NCBI RefSeq assembly: GCF_025060755.1
Contig: NZ_JANYUY010000001.1
Location: 522,628 to 586,627, forward strand
Source of the DNA: Paenibacillus doosanensis
Lineage (GTDB): Bacteria > Bacillota > Bacilli > Paenibacillales > NBRC-103111
Direction of reading: 5' to 3'
Length of the DNA: 64,000 bases
The notes under the pieces were generated by a model. It made no database searches. It was not told the origin of the DNA and worked only from the letters and a program-made list of their open reading frames with translations. Of the stretch, positions 45,180 to 53,086 are shown one piece after another. Every line of letters starts with the position of its first letter. The stretch's first letter is position 1. Made by a program: the position numbers and the translations under genes.

Positions 45180-46204
45180 ACAGAATCCCCTCCTACTAGA
45201 AGATTAATTGTTCGTAAAAGCTCATTATTATTCGTAACGATAGCACTCAACTGAGCATCATCCAGTGTATGCCTGCCTGAAAAATGAATGGATAGAACAT
45301 GCTCTTTGCCTAAAGGATAGCATAAAATATATACCTGTTCAACTTCAATCCGATTAAAAAAAGACCATTTTGAATTCAAATATGCATCTAAAACATATAT
45401 AGGTTGCTGCCCTGACTCTGTTCGTTCTTGGTTTTCACTAAAAGCAAAAAAACGTCCTCTTCCAACGTTGCCTCCAACTTGTCCAATTCCATCGTTTCCT
45501 TGTATTTTCCAAAATGCCGCACCTGTAACAATGCATTCCGTTGGTGGAATAATAGACGTTCTGATTGCCTCACTCAAGGAATTATAACGCTCTTTTTCAT
45601 CAGGGATTGTAGCATTTTTGTTGTATATCCAAAAGAAATGTAAAATCCGTCGTTTACGTTCATTTTCCTCTTCCATTTTCTTTAATTCAACGCGAGGATC
45701 TAAATAATAACCTTCAACCTGAATTCTCTTTATCAGGAATTGGCAAGCCACTGAAACAGCAGACTCGTAATTCTCATCAGTACGCACCTCATATTTAAGT
45801 AGCGTCAAACCTTGAAGATCAGTCAGAATATGAAAATCACTAACCTTCTCTTGGTTTATGAGATCATCTCGTTCTTTTACTTCATGAGGGACAATTGCAA
45901 ACACACGTTGCCGTCGCAGTCTTCCCCAAAATAATCCCATTTCAAATATCGTATTGTCTCGGGTAATGAAAACATACTTGCCTCGATGAAATGCGACATC
46001 ATCTGGAGCAAAAACGAAAACCCCAAAATCATTATTGTCCAATTGCTTTTCCAGGGACTCCATCGTATATTCATTGCCTTGAAAAGCACCACTATACCAC
46101 GGAGTCACCTGAGCATGGTAATTGATTTGTGAATGAATTGCATTTGCTAAGTCCATCGCTTCTCGTGAAGATCCAATAAAAACATTTGGCTTTATCACAT
46201 CCAC
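45176..46204 (-). CDS. TIR-like (predicted NAD-hydrolase) protein with unknown C-terminal domain
   Basis: 342 residues from a GTG at 46204 (a second GTG at 46198 is better spaced from AGGGAG). The first ~135 residues match the bacterial TIR-like nucleotide-binding family of antiphage systems: PNVFIGSSREAMDLANAI, VTPWYSGAF, LDNNDFGVFVFAPDD and RDNTIFEMGLFWG, where the Glu near 88 is the expected catalytic residue. A charged linker (about 170-185) leads to a C-terminal domain (about 185-340, ending VLSIHFSGRHTLDDAQLSAI) that looks GAF-like in strand/helix order but is not identified. It has its own promoter and lies about 1 kb downstream of a type III-B cmr operon, in the same direction. Confidence 0.82.
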   Translation of the reverse strand: MDVIKPNVFIGSSREAMDLANAIHSQINYHAQVTPWYSGAFQGNEYTMESLEKQLDNNDFGVFVFAPDDVAFHRGKYVFITRDNTIFEMGLFWGRLRRQRVFAIVPHEVKERDDLINQEKVSDFHILTDLQGLTLLKYEVRTDENYESAVSVACQFLIKRIQVEGYYLDPRVELKKMEEENERKRRILHFFWIYNKNATIPDEKERYNSLSEAIRTSIIPPTECIVTGAAFWKIQGNDGIGQVGGNVGRGRFFAFSENQERTESGQQPIYVLDAYLNSKWSFFNRIEVEQVYILCYPLGKEHVLSIHFSGRHTLDDAQLSAIVTNNNELLRTINLLVGGDSV

Positions 46205-46511
46205 AACTCCCTAAAACACAGTTAATATCTCCTAATTATACCATAATTGCCTTAAGTTTAGCTGCTACATTAATAGTCATTACTATCATTTACTCAAAGT
46301 GTGAAAAAGATAGGGGTATCAGGGGCGTACCCCTGACATGCGAATTTGAGAGACTAGATTCAGTGCTTGCTGCAACACGAGAAAGTTGTCGCGTGGTGCT
46401 CTGAACATTTACCAGCCCAAATAGAAAGGGGGCAAATTTTGCCTTCATCAGTCACCCAACTTGAAGTTAGACGTACTAAAGGCTACTGCTACATTCGCTT
46501 CCCATATTCAA
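46205..46511. other. Intergenic region with TIR-gene promoter
   Basis: About 300 AT-rich bases. On the minus strand TATAAT at 46235-46240 lies about 30 bases ahead of the TIR-like gene start, a likely -10 box; a matching -35 is weak. The hairpin at 46305-46336 may end the upstream transcript. No reliable gene is seen. Confidence 0.4.
46305..46336 (-). terminator. Possible terminator upstream of the TIR-like gene
   Basis: Minus strand CAGGGG-TACG-CCCCTG followed by ATACCCCTATCTTTTTC. The stem is strong but the T-run is offset by 11 bases. An alternative pairing uses ATACCCCT with AGGGGTA. Confidence 0.45.
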
Positions 46512-46820
46512 TCATAATGGCTTGCTCGAAGCTGCATACGGAACCAACTCCTCCCGATTGCTCAGTACCTCAATAAGCAGGTTCGCTCCAAGCCTGAATC
46601 CATGTAGAAAAGCAGCTTCTACATGCATACTATCTACGCTATCGCATAGGTCGAAATATTCCTCTAACTCACGAAATACTTCCTCACCTAATCTTTCACG
46701 CCATTGCTCCGTCTGCGCTGCCACCTGACGACTTACGGAACGATATTCTGGCTGAGATGGGACAATCACCTCATCGGGGTTAATTTGTCCTCGGTACAGG
46801 GCTTCCAAAATGGTTTTCAA
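46512..46820 (-). CDS. Small acidic protein, DUF6809-like
   Basis: 102 residues from a TTG at 46820 with GGGAGG seven bases upstream. Sequence MKTILEALYRGQINPDE ... YFDLCDSVDSMHVEAAFLHGFRLGANLLIEVL has the size and the helical C-terminal FxxGFxLG pattern of the DUF6809 family seen in Paenibacillus and phage-related regions. Function unknown. It lies between the cmr operon and the TIR-like gene, behind a broken ribbon-helix-helix gene. Confidence 0.65.
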   Translation of the reverse strand: MKTILEALYRGQINPDEVIVPSQPEYRSVSRQVAAQTEQWRERLGEEVFRELEEYFDLCDSVDSMHVEAAFLHGFRLGANLLIEVLSNREELVPYAASSKPL

Positions 46821-46962
46821 TGTTCATCCTCCCATCAATTATCATCGCATCGCTTGAATGAGATTCCTGCACATGGTAGGATATTTATGCAGTCTGCTTA
46901 TCCAAGAGGTTGCGGGATAGGAAGTAGCGGTGTTCTTCTCGGGACTAACGCTGCTTCCTTCT
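46821..46962. other. Short spacer between remnant RHH gene and DUF6809-like gene
   Basis: No reliable frame. The ribosome site GGGAGG of the DUF6809-like gene lies at its left end. Confidence 0.3.
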
Positions 46963-47085
46963 TTACTTTTGGAGCTCGTCATACACCTTTTCAATCCCTT
47001 TGCGAATGACATCGGAACGGGTCGTTTGGAGCTTTTCGGTGCAAGCATCGAGCTTGCTCAAAATCTCTTGATCGGCTCGAACTCG
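46963..47085 (-). pseudogene. Remnant of a ribbon-helix-helix (CopG/Arc-type) DNA-binding protein
   Basis: Minus-strand reading RVRADQEILSKLDACTEK followed by LQTTRSDVIRKGIEKVYDEL and a stop at 46963-46965 is a standard ribbon-helix-helix: VRADQEIL is the strand, TTRSDVIRKGIE the helix-turn-helix part. A stop codon directly precedes the strand and no start codon with a ribosome site lies in frame, so the first 10-15 residues appear lost. A TAGGAG ribosome-like site 12 bases upstream suggests the start codon was destroyed recently. Confidence 0.65.
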
Positions 47086-47199
47086 TTAGGGCAGTGCTCC
47101 TAAATCCCAATACCGCAGTAGGGCAAATATGCACTTTCGTTTCACTGGATTCAGCTAATCTATCTGAGAAGAAGTCAGTCTATACATAGGTAAACTAAA
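47086..47199. other. Spacer after cmr6
   Basis: About 110 bases downstream of the cmr operon without a CRISPR repeat, terminator with T-run, or open frame. Confidence 0.3.
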
Positions 47200-48078
47200 T
47201 CAGCTGCTACACAACGTTACTTTTCCTAGTCCATAGCCAACAGCTGTTTTAGCCCCGATACCGTACTCACTGAACGTACTGAGTATTGTTTGGATTATCT
47301 GATCACGTAAATCTCCATCCAGTTCGCTTGTTTTGAAATTTATTCCAATGTAAATTGTAAAGACAGTATCTTCAATGGCTGGAAGTGAGATAATATTAGG
47401 GAAATCATCATCTCGTGGAGGACTTGCCCCTTTTTGATTATAGTAGGTTTTATAGTGCGGGGTCAGCACATCCCTTACAATCTTGTATTCCTCAACAGGA
47501 TAGGCATCCAAAAAGATTAGCTTCCCTGAAGTAGTCTGTTCTTCATCAGTACCCGTCCCAAAACATATATCGAAATAGTCCTTCAAGTTCTTGCTCCCAA
47601 GTGGAAGTGAATGCCCGGTCAAATGCTCATGCAGCCAGCAATTTCGGATGCTTCCCTTTAATGAGCTGCCTGGAATATAAGGAATTCCATATAGAGGGTG
47701 AAGCTTCATTGGATTTGTAGTTGTATATGGTGTACCGCCGCCAATTCCTAAAAGAAGCCTCCCATTCACCTTATATTGAAGCTTCAAATAGTCTGGGAAT
47801 TGACTTACAATCCATTCTTGACGCTGGCCTAATGACTGTAAAATTTCAGTTATAAGGCTAGTGCTAAATTTATTATGGGAAAGCGGATCTGATAAGGGTT
47901 CCACCATCACTTCTTTTTTATTATTCTTTTCATTCACTTGATACCGCCCAAATCGACTAAATAACAAGTAATTATTTTCACATTTTTCATTTTTCCGAAG
48001 GAATTCTACAGCATCTCTGGGTAAAAAACTAATCTTTGGATTACTCGGCTTTTTGCTGTTCGTTCGATTCAACTTCAA
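47200..48078 (-). CDS. cmr6: Type III-B CRISPR RAMP protein Cmr6
   Basis: About 290 residues (start TTG at 48078 or 48072, after GAGGGG). RAMP glycine loop region GRLLLGIGGGTPYTTTNP, the substrate-side block YGIPYIPGSSLKGSIRN and the C-terminal G-rich signature EYGIGAKTAVGYGLGKV define Cmr6, a backbone subunit of the Cmr interference complex near the 3' end of the crRNA. It is the last gene of the operon and overlaps cmr5. Confidence 0.92.
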   Translation of the reverse strand: MKLNRTNSKKPSNPKISFLPRDAVEFLRKNEKCENNYLLFSRFGRYQVNEKNNKKEVMVEPLSDPLSHNKFSTSLITEILQSLGQRQEWIVSQFPDYLKLQYKVNGRLLLGIGGGTPYTTTNPMKLHPLYGIPYIPGSSLKGSIRNCWLHEHLTGHSLPLGSKNLKDYFDICFGTGTDEEQTTSGKLIFLDAYPVEEYKIVRDVLTPHYKTYYNQKGASPPRDDDFPNIISLPAIEDTVFTIYIGINFKTSELDGDLRDQIIQTILSTFSEYGIGAKTAVGYGLGKVTLCSS

Positions 48079-48445
48079 TCATCCCCTCTGCAAATCGCTT
48101 TATCCAGTCCAGTAGACTCATTGACTCCCATGTCATTCGTTTATAACCATCACGTGTTTGCTTAGTAACCGCTTCTATAAGTTCCTTATCACTGTTGTTT
48201 AATACCTCTTGTTGCTTAAGCCAATTGAAAATAGTTTGATAAACTTGTCGATGTGGCTCATTCTTTAATCTCTTAGAATATAGAAAGGCAATTACCGCAG
48301 CATAACCATTGGTTTGAATCATGGAAGGAAGTGAACGTACTAGCGACCGATACTCTTTTTTTGTTCTGTCTTTATTTTTTTCGCAAAACTGCTTCACCTG
48401 CTCATAGGCATATGCTGCCCTGCCATTCTCAATCTGCTTTTGCAT
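48041..48445 (-). CDS. cmr5: Type III-B CRISPR small subunit Cmr5
   Basis: 134 residues from the ATG at 48445, which has GGAGGTG eight bases upstream. All-helical, as in Cmr5: QIENGRAAYAYEQVKQF, YRSLVRSLPSMIQTNGYAAVIAFLYSK and QVYQTIFNWLKQQ. It forms the minor filament of the Cmr complex together with the C-terminal part of Cmr2. Overlaps cmr4 and cmr6. Confidence 0.9.
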   Translation of the reverse strand: MQKQIENGRAAYAYEQVKQFCEKNKDRTKKEYRSLVRSLPSMIQTNGYAAVIAFLYSKRLKNEPHRQVYQTIFNWLKQQEVLNNSDKELIEAVTKQTRDGYKRMTWESMSLLDWIKRFAEGMIEVESNEQQKAE

Positions 48446-49337
48446 GCGTGTCACCTCCCGAAATCATCTTAACAGAGACAAATCCTTTGCCCAAGGTCAA
48501 ATTAGCTCCGATTTGAAACGTTTCAGGTATCCAAGATTTAATTATTTTAACAATATTATCTGCTTTCCCTGCTTCCCTCTGTAGCGAACTTGGCGCGTGT
48601 TCATCCGACACGAAAACCAAACTGTACAAAATACTCTCTGACGGCAAATATTCTTCATTGAACAAGCCTGTTCCATCCACTGTTCCAGTTTCATCATCAA
48701 TACGAATACGAGTTACTACCTCGGTTGACAATTGTACAAAATCGGCAAAATCATCATCGGATACGATAATAGCATGACTTATTAAGTACTGATATATCAA
48801 CTCGCTGGCAGGCAACTTTTGCAGAAGCTGATTTAAAAATATTGTGAATCCCCCGTCTTTCTCCTCATTAACCGTAAAAACGTATTCTTCAAGCATTACC
48901 TTGTCGTCATCAACTATTTTTGACGATTTTGCTACTAACGGGGCTCCGTCAATTTTTGGCAAAATAAAATCATGTATATTAACCAGTTTCATATCATCTA
49001 TAAATCTTTGGAGTACAAAGGGACAGGTGACCCAAGCAAACACGCCCTTTACCGAACGTACTGGAAAAAACAGTAGACGCGCATCGGAAAATGATAACGC
49101 AGAGGCATAAAGCTCTCCCTGATCTGTTGGACCAAAAAATCTTGCTACTTCTGATTTAGCAGCCTGTTGCTCAACTGCTCGACGCAAGCTCCCCTTAAGG
49201 CTAGAAGCTTCTACCTTTGGAAAGCGCGTATGCCCTTCTCGTTGAATCGGCAAATCTATTACACCCAATTGGCTATCTCCTCCAGCATGCATCGATGTCA
49301 ACACATGAAAAAATAAGGCCATTGATTGTTTATACAT
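48429..49337 (-). CDS. cmr4: Type III-B CRISPR target-RNA-cleaving subunit Cmr4
   Basis: 302 residues. Opens MALFFHVLTSMHAGGDSQLG, then VIDLPIQREGHTRFPKVEAS and SLKGSLRRAVEQ, the standard Cmr4 layout. Asp28 in IDLPI corresponds to the catalytic Asp for target RNA cleavage every six bases, so the RNase function looks intact. Multiple copies make the backbone of the complex. GGGAGG precedes the ATG. Confidence 0.93.
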   Translation of the reverse strand: MYKQSMALFFHVLTSMHAGGDSQLGVIDLPIQREGHTRFPKVEASSLKGSLRRAVEQQAAKSEVARFFGPTDQGELYASALSFSDARLLFFPVRSVKGVFAWVTCPFVLQRFIDDMKLVNIHDFILPKIDGAPLVAKSSKIVDDDKVMLEEYVFTVNEEKDGGFTIFLNQLLQKLPASELIYQYLISHAIIVSDDDFADFVQLSTEVVTRIRIDDETGTVDGTGLFNEEYLPSESILYSLVFVSDEHAPSSLQREAGKADNIVKIIKSWIPETFQIGANLTLGKGFVSVKMISGGDTHAKAD

Positions 49338-50448
49338 TTACAATACCTCCCTGGTTTGTTCCGATATCCCCTATGAGACTGTATCCAAAACCTCTGTCAC
49401 AATACCTCATCCTATCCCAATTTTGATAGATGAATCCGTATCCTTCACGATAATCACTGATACATTTCTGATTGAAAAGCTTGATTGCATCCTGAAACTC
49501 GCCTTCAATGATCTCAAAGAAATAGACGCTTCCTGCCGGAACTGCGTAGCGCATTTCCTTCGGTTTTTGCTTTTCAAATGAAAATCCTCCAGCGGCAACA
49601 TATCGGCCTATAGCTGCGCTTATAAGTCGAACTCGAATACGACGCTTTTTATAGGCAAAGACACCTTCCTTGGAAACGGGGTCAAGCCACCATGGAATCC
49701 AGCCATGCTTGAAAATAGCAGGTGTAGCCAAATAGAGCTTAAAGTACTTTTTATTTGAGGATACAGGCTCAAAATTATATTTATCTCCTAATCTCTGTAT
49801 GCTTGCAGCCCTTGATTCTCCACCAAGTTTAATGACACCCGGTATACGAATATCTATTCCCTCTGCTTCAACAACCAAGCTGCACCTGCCACCGTTCTGG
49901 CTAACGGGGCGCACCTTTTCTATGGAATACCACATTCCAGCTTGAGTTGCCCCTGAATCGGGGTTAATCTGAATACCAACATGTCGTTCTTTATTTATTA
50001 AATCGGCTAGCTGCAAGCAGGATTCATCTGGAAGTTCGCCTTTTAAATACTGGGTAATGGCCACTTCATCCAAGTAACCTCCACCTTTAAGCTCCGTTTC
50101 TTTACCCGTTATCCTATCTCCAGATAGAACAAACGGAAGCTGATAGCTTCCTATTGGAGCCGGTACAAGTGGCATTACCTCAAACTTGTAAGATGACAGC
50201 ACGACTGTATCTAGTGGTCTAGGCAGCATGATCCGCCCATTTATCATTAGTCCGCTGAAGCCAATCTTCAACCTTCTGCTAATAACAGCGCTGTTTGCAT
50301 CACCTAATCCAGCCGCGTAACACAATGCCCCTGCATAGACCGAGGGTAAAGGAGGAAACATGCTGGAAGCACTCTGGCTTAATTCAGCATCAAATGGAGA
50401 TGCATTCCTGAAAAAAAGAGTATCTACTGCATCAATGGCGTAAAGCAT
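49330..50448 (-). CDS. cmr3: Type III-B CRISPR subunit Cmr3
   Basis: 372 residues from the ATG at 50448 (GGGGAGCG upstream); a longer frame runs into cmr2. Opens MLYAIDAVDTLFFRNASPFD with the Cmr3 motif DTLFFRNxxPF, then MFPPLPSVYAGALCYAAGL and a C-terminal GFSFEKQKPKEMRYAVPAGS. Cmr3 binds the 5' tag of the crRNA and sits beside Cmr2. Overlaps cmr2 by 17 bases. Confidence 0.92.
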   Translation of the reverse strand: MLYAIDAVDTLFFRNASPFDAELSQSASSMFPPLPSVYAGALCYAAGLGDANSAVISRRLKIGFSGLMINGRIMLPRPLDTVVLSSYKFEVMPLVPAPIGSYQLPFVLSGDRITGKETELKGGGYLDEVAITQYLKGELPDESCLQLADLINKERHVGIQINPDSGATQAGMWYSIEKVRPVSQNGGRCSLVVEAEGIDIRIPGVIKLGGESRAASIQRLGDKYNFEPVSSNKKYFKLYLATPAIFKHGWIPWWLDPVSKEGVFAYKKRRIRVRLISAAIGRYVAAGGFSFEKQKPKEMRYAVPAGSVYFFEIIEGEFQDAIKLFNQKCISDYREGYGFIYQNWDRMRYCDRGFGYSLIGDIGTNQGGIVNV

Positions 50449-52129
50449 CACTGCACGCTCCCCTGGAAACAAATTCCAAAAACTGCAAAAAGGACTTAAA
50501 CCTAGCCATATCACTGTCAAAATGCAAAAATAGTTCGTATAGCATGTTAGACTGACTCGCAAACTCTTGATTGCTAATGAACGATGTGCTTTTTTGAAGT
50601 GCTTGCTCAATTAAAACCCGAACTAGCGACTGCTGATCAGAGCTATTGATTCCCCCTAGTTTTTCTAAAGTTTTACTTAAATTATAAATAAACGATTTGG
50701 AGTATTCTTTTTGACTTAACGCAGTAGCAATCTTGTCGATAAGAAGTAGAATCTCTCCATTTTTCCCAAAGCTGCTCTTAACAAGAAGTTGATCGCCGCT
50801 CCGCTTAACCAACCCAATAGCAAATGCATTTTTTTCCTCATACAATTCTTTAGCCTGTCTTTCCATCTCGCTCGTTCTTGCCAGCATAGCACCAAGCGGC
50901 TGCATTAAATGAGCAATTACAATGCCAGCCGAAAAGGTCAATGACTTTCCGTGCTCAACTGGCGATTTTACTTGGGCTATAAACTCCTGTCTGAGCTGAT
51001 ACAACGTAATAAAAAGCTTGCTAACAGGTAGAAAACCTAGAAAATCTTCTCCTCCTGCATAAATGCAAATGCCACCCTGCTCAGATATAATTGCTCTTAC
51101 TCGATTGGAGAAATGACTGGTGTTTTGGCTTAGCTGTTCCTGGGTCTGCCGAGTAGGATAATCACGATACAGTTGCCCCATCCCATCTCCATCAAATTTT
51201 AAAAGAGCATAATAGGGACTTACTCTGAACGCATCAGAATTAAGCTCCTGGTACATTTTCTTGGCAATCTCTATATTGTCAGAACTATATTCATCTATAG
51301 ACAGCTTCTGTCCATTTTGCAAATCAAAGAGAGCCTCGGATGCTTCATCCTTTAGCAATTCCAATTCCTTATACTTTTCTTTACGCCAACTATTCTTCAA
51401 AAGCATGTAGGCAACAGAGCTAATATTTAAACTATACTCTGGAAGCAGTTGATCTGCTTCGAGAAGATGCAGCATACGTTTGATAAAAGCAATTGCTGAT
51501 AAGCCTTCACCAGGCTTCATTGAATATCTGCATGTCTCTAATTGAGTAACGTCAATGACATTTTGTTCATCAACAAAGCTTGGAAGCTTTCCATCCTTTT
51601 GCTTGACAAAAATCGCATTATACTCAGGATAAATATTGCACTTACGCCCACTAGATTCAAAAGTCTGTTCGAAGCTGCGAAGCCTCTTAATATTGTTTAA
51701 GTTCGCATTTATCTTGTTGTACGCAAGAGAATAGTCGGGCTCCGGTTCAAACACCCAATACAACTCAAGAAACCTTTCTATTTGCCGCGTAGCTATTTGA
51801 TTCGGGATTACCTTACTCTTATCAAATATTTGCTCACATAATTCAATAAATCGTTTTTGTACAAATTGACTAAGCTCTTGCCCCAGTTGCTCCTTTTCCC
51901 TTTGGCTGTAACCATTCACTTTGGCAATTAAACGGTTAGGAACATTGCTCTGATTGGCAAGGGGAAATATAATCTCCAGTTTTGGCTTATGCCTATGCAG
52001 CTCTTCAACCGCCGCTCTCATTAAATATGAGAGCAGATAGCTGCCAGCATACAGATCCCTCGCCTTTCTTGAATGCTCAATAAAAGATTTTACGGGACCA
52101 ATAGTGAACAAAAACAAGGTGGTATTCAT
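50432..52129 (-). CDS. cmr2: Type III-B CRISPR large subunit Cas10/Cmr2, no HD domain
   Basis: 565 residues, short for Cmr2. It begins directly with the first palm region (LFLFTIGPVKSFIEHSRKARDLYAGSYLL), so the N-terminal HD DNase domain is missing. Palm 1 carries YYALLKFDGDGMGQLY (residues 313-318 DGDGMG), a PGEGLSAIAFIKRML block lies before it, and palm 2 has YAGGEDFLGFLP. The usual GGDD cyclase motif is GGED at 359-362, read directly from the codons GGA GGA GAA GAT. The protein should synthesise cyclic oligoadenylate if the Glu substitution is tolerated. Overlaps cmr1 by four bases. Confidence 0.93.
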   Translation of the reverse strand: MNTTLFLFTIGPVKSFIEHSRKARDLYAGSYLLSYLMRAAVEELHRHKPKLEIIFPLANQSNVPNRLIAKVNGYSQREKEQLGQELSQFVQKRFIELCEQIFDKSKVIPNQIATRQIERFLELYWVFEPEPDYSLAYNKINANLNNIKRLRSFEQTFESSGRKCNIYPEYNAIFVKQKDGKLPSFVDEQNVIDVTQLETCRYSMKPGEGLSAIAFIKRMLHLLEADQLLPEYSLNISSVAYMLLKNSWRKEKYKELELLKDEASEALFDLQNGQKLSIDEYSSDNIEIAKKMYQELNSDAFRVSPYYALLKFDGDGMGQLYRDYPTRQTQEQLSQNTSHFSNRVRAIISEQGGICIYAGGEDFLGFLPVSKLFITLYQLRQEFIAQVKSPVEHGKSLTFSAGIVIAHLMQPLGAMLARTSEMERQAKELYEEKNAFAIGLVKRSGDQLLVKSSFGKNGEILLLIDKIATALSQKEYSKSFIYNLSKTLEKLGGINSSDQQSLVRVLIEQALQKSTSFISNQEFASQSNMLYELFLHFDSDMARFKSFLQFLEFVSRGACSDALRH

Positions 52130-53064
52130 ATTCTACCCTTCTCAATTAAGGAGATCATCTTATTACGCTCCTCATAGTTAATATCCAATACCTGCTCCTG
52201 CTTTTTAGGATCTATAATGGCTTTGACAAATGTGTACACTGGTATCAGCTGTCCATTACTCGTTCGTGTAACACTGATGAGAAGGGAGGAGGCGAATCTA
52301 CCACCTCCGATATATCCTGTTGCAAAAAAGTTTCTGTTCACAGGTTTATAGTACTTTTTTATATCGTGCGATGCCTGATCCACTTTTTTTAAATAGGATC
52401 TTACATTTGAAACGGGCTTGCCCAAGCAAACTCTTTCAATAACAGGACGCTTGTGCTGATCCCAAATCGTTTTTAATTTGGGATGAATACTTATTTCGCC
52501 ATCATTCAACATGTAGGTTGCATTCTCTGAATTTGCTAACTGGCCATTTAATACGTTCAGTTGTTCAGTAACCCAAGGCAACAGTGTTTCCCTCGTTAAA
52601 TAAAGCGCATGTTCATATGCATGAGCGAATGCAATGCAGCCCCTTCCTCTACGGCTGCGTTTACCCAATCCTCCAAGAATGAGAGAGAGTATAAGCAAAT
52701 TTTGATAAAAGTCCAAGTTTTCTCCCTTATCTAAAAACTTACGCAGCACAATCTCAAATGCCCCACCATCTAGTAAACATTCAACTGGCCGTGCAGGCTT
52801 ATGTAATAACAGCGGTTCTCTCCTCTTGGGCAGATTTTTTTCAACTACTTGTATTCGAATGGGAGAGGCATGATGCTCTGCATCTCCGAACAACTGATTC
52901 TCTGTTTGATATAAATGTTTTGTTTGAACAATATTACTTGCAATTCTATATGTATAGCGCATAAGTGCCTTTAATTCAGATACACGAAATTCAGCTTCTG
53001 TACTCATACTTCCAGAACTAAACATAGGTGTAATAATCTCGCAATCAATAACTCGCTTTTCCAC
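52126..53064 (-). CDS. cmr1: Type III-B CRISPR subunit Cmr1
   Basis: 312 residues from a GTG at 53064 with AGGAGG upstream. Opens RVIDCEIITPMFSSGSMSTE with FRVSELKALMRYTYR (the RAMP helix region), NQLFGDAEHHASPIRIQVVE and KRSRRGRGCIAFA (glycine/arginine loop). Cmr1 caps the Cmr filament near the 3' end of the guide. It comes 22 bases after the DUF6602-like gene. Confidence 0.92.
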   Translation of the reverse strand: MEKRVIDCEIITPMFSSGSMSTEAEFRVSELKALMRYTYRIASNIVQTKHLYQTENQLFGDAEHHASPIRIQVVEKNLPKRREPLLLHKPARPVECLLDGGAFEIVLRKFLDKGENLDFYQNLLILSLILGGLGKRSRRGRGCIAFAHAYEHALYLTRETLLPWVTEQLNVLNGQLANSENATYMLNDGEISIHPKLKTIWDQHKRPVIERVCLGKPVSNVRSYLKKVDQASHDIKKYYKPVNRNFFATGYIGGGRFASSLLISVTRTSNGQLIPVYTFVKAIIDPKKQEQVLDINYEERNKMISLIEKGRI

Positions 53065-53086
53065 AAGAGACCTCCTTGTTCATATG

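Noticed and set aside
46186..46404. Small plus-strand membrane-like ORF
   Set aside because: Lies over the TIR gene promoter and start on the opposite strand, no ribosome site.
51030..51075. GGEDF reading as a diguanylate cyclase
   Set aside because: The motif lies in the palm 2 domain of Cas10/Cmr2, whose surrounding blocks are clearly type III-B; it is not a GGDEF signalling protein.
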